64,000 bases of DNA, from positions 1-64,000 of the forward strand of contig CAYLZN010000001.1 of assembly GCA_964387935.1 (NCBI GenBank). Direction: 5' to 3'. Below, piece by piece: positions 63,764 to 64,000 of the stretch. The DNA is from CAYLZN01 sp964387935. Its GTDB lineage: Bacteria; Acidobacteriota; Vicinamibacteria; Vicinamibacterales; JAFNAJ01. Positions within the stretch are counted from its first letter, which is position 1; each line of letters starts with the position of its first letter. The position numbers and the translations under genes are program-made. The notes below the pieces were generated by a model. The model saw only the letters and a program-made list of their open reading frames with translations. It had not been told where the DNA came from and made no database searches.

Positions 63764-64000
63764 ATGACCCGGACGATCCTGCTCCCCCTGCTGCTCTGCG
63801 CCACGGCGGTCGCACCGGCGCCCGCGCAGACGCTCCCCCCCGTCCCCGTACCCGTCACGGCGATCCGGGCGGGACGTCTCCTCGATCCTGAGACGGGCGT
63901 GACGTCGCGCAACCAGGTCATTCTCGTCGAGGGCGAGCGGATCAAGGCCGTCGGGCCGGACGTGCCCATTCCCGCCGGGGCCGCCGTCATCGACCTCTCG
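63764..64000 (+). CDS. amidohydrolase, N-terminal part (runs off window)
   Basis: The first 79 codons of an exported protein. Signal peptide MTRTILLPLLLCATAVAPAP cleaved near PAQ, then the amidohydrolase/imidazolonepropionase-like opening TAIRAGRLLDPETGVTSRNQ, VILVEGERIKAVGPDVPIPA, GAAVIDLS. The metal-binding part lies beyond the window, so activity cannot be judged. An AAGGAGG ribosome-binding site precedes ATG 63764. It is probably co-transcribed with the Old Yellow Enzyme. Confidence 0.85.
   Translation, partial: MTRTILLPLLLCATAVAPAPAQTLPPVPVPVTAIRAGRLLDPETGVTSRNQVILVEGERIKAVGPDVPIPAGAAVIDLS

Overview
The window is high-G+C, densely coded bacterial DNA. It looks like Acidobacteriota, most plausibly a Vicinamibacteria-type genome. 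The reasons are a VWFA-related Acidobacterial-type secreted protein, two Hanks-type kinases with C-terminal TPR arrays, a long BNR/sortilin-like secreted protein, PafA-like phosphatase, DPP-IV-like and M14 peptidases, and one PEP-CTERM protein. This placement is inferred from gene content; there is no rRNA in the window.

Layout. 1-1670: an IS256-family element (38-1469) with matching ends and an 8-bp target duplication, splitting a small cysteine-containing gene. 1682-5607: acyltransferase, M29-like protein, cytochrome c lipoprotein, PP2C phosphatase, PEP-CTERM protein. 5821-20296: a signalling and surface block with a kinase-TPR gene, an ECF sigma factor, a giant secreted multidomain protein of about 2,400 residues containing a 100-N assembly gap inside a DIDNP repeat, and a second, zinc-ribbon kinase-TPR. 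20362-29888: MFS transporter, BNR protein, a RAYT-type transposase between 28-bp inverted repeats, Na+/solute symporter, PafA-like phosphatase, and a carrier-protein-like gene lacking the phosphopantetheine serine. 30233-30644: two decayed gene ends. 30651-43399: secreted and membrane proteins, choline-transporter-like symporter, S9 and M14 peptidases, hemerythrin. 43483-48443: group II decarboxylase, metal-ligand-less amidohydrolase, barrel protein, a secreted Cys-rich peptide with a secreted partner, and an IS200 remnant. 48855-50494: Phd/VapC-like toxin-antitoxin pair, SixA and a small secreted protein. 50617-57552: a shortened LivK-like lipoprotein, then a complete-looking hisIGDCBHFA operon with its own His leader peptide and attenuator. 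57564-64000: AAA ATPase, COG3671-type membrane protein, a BlaI/BlaR1-like pair with mirrored operators, N-formylglutamate amidohydrolase-like lipoprotein, Old Yellow Enzyme, and the start of an amidohydrolase.

The best understood unit is the his operon. A TTGACA promoter inside the end of the preceding gene drives a nearly leaderless His-rich peptide (six His codons), followed by a GC-rich terminator and eight mostly overlapping his genes. hisE and the histidinol-phosphate phosphatase gene are not present here. A window-wide pattern is that many genes without a Shine-Dalgarno sequence carry a -10-like hexamer ending only 6-10 nt before the start codon, suggesting common leaderless transcription. 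The most distinctive unexplained loci are the Cys-rich peptide operon, the serine-less carrier-like protein, the kinase with a long Ser/Thr-rich activation-loop insert, and the twin palindromes before the AAA ATPase.
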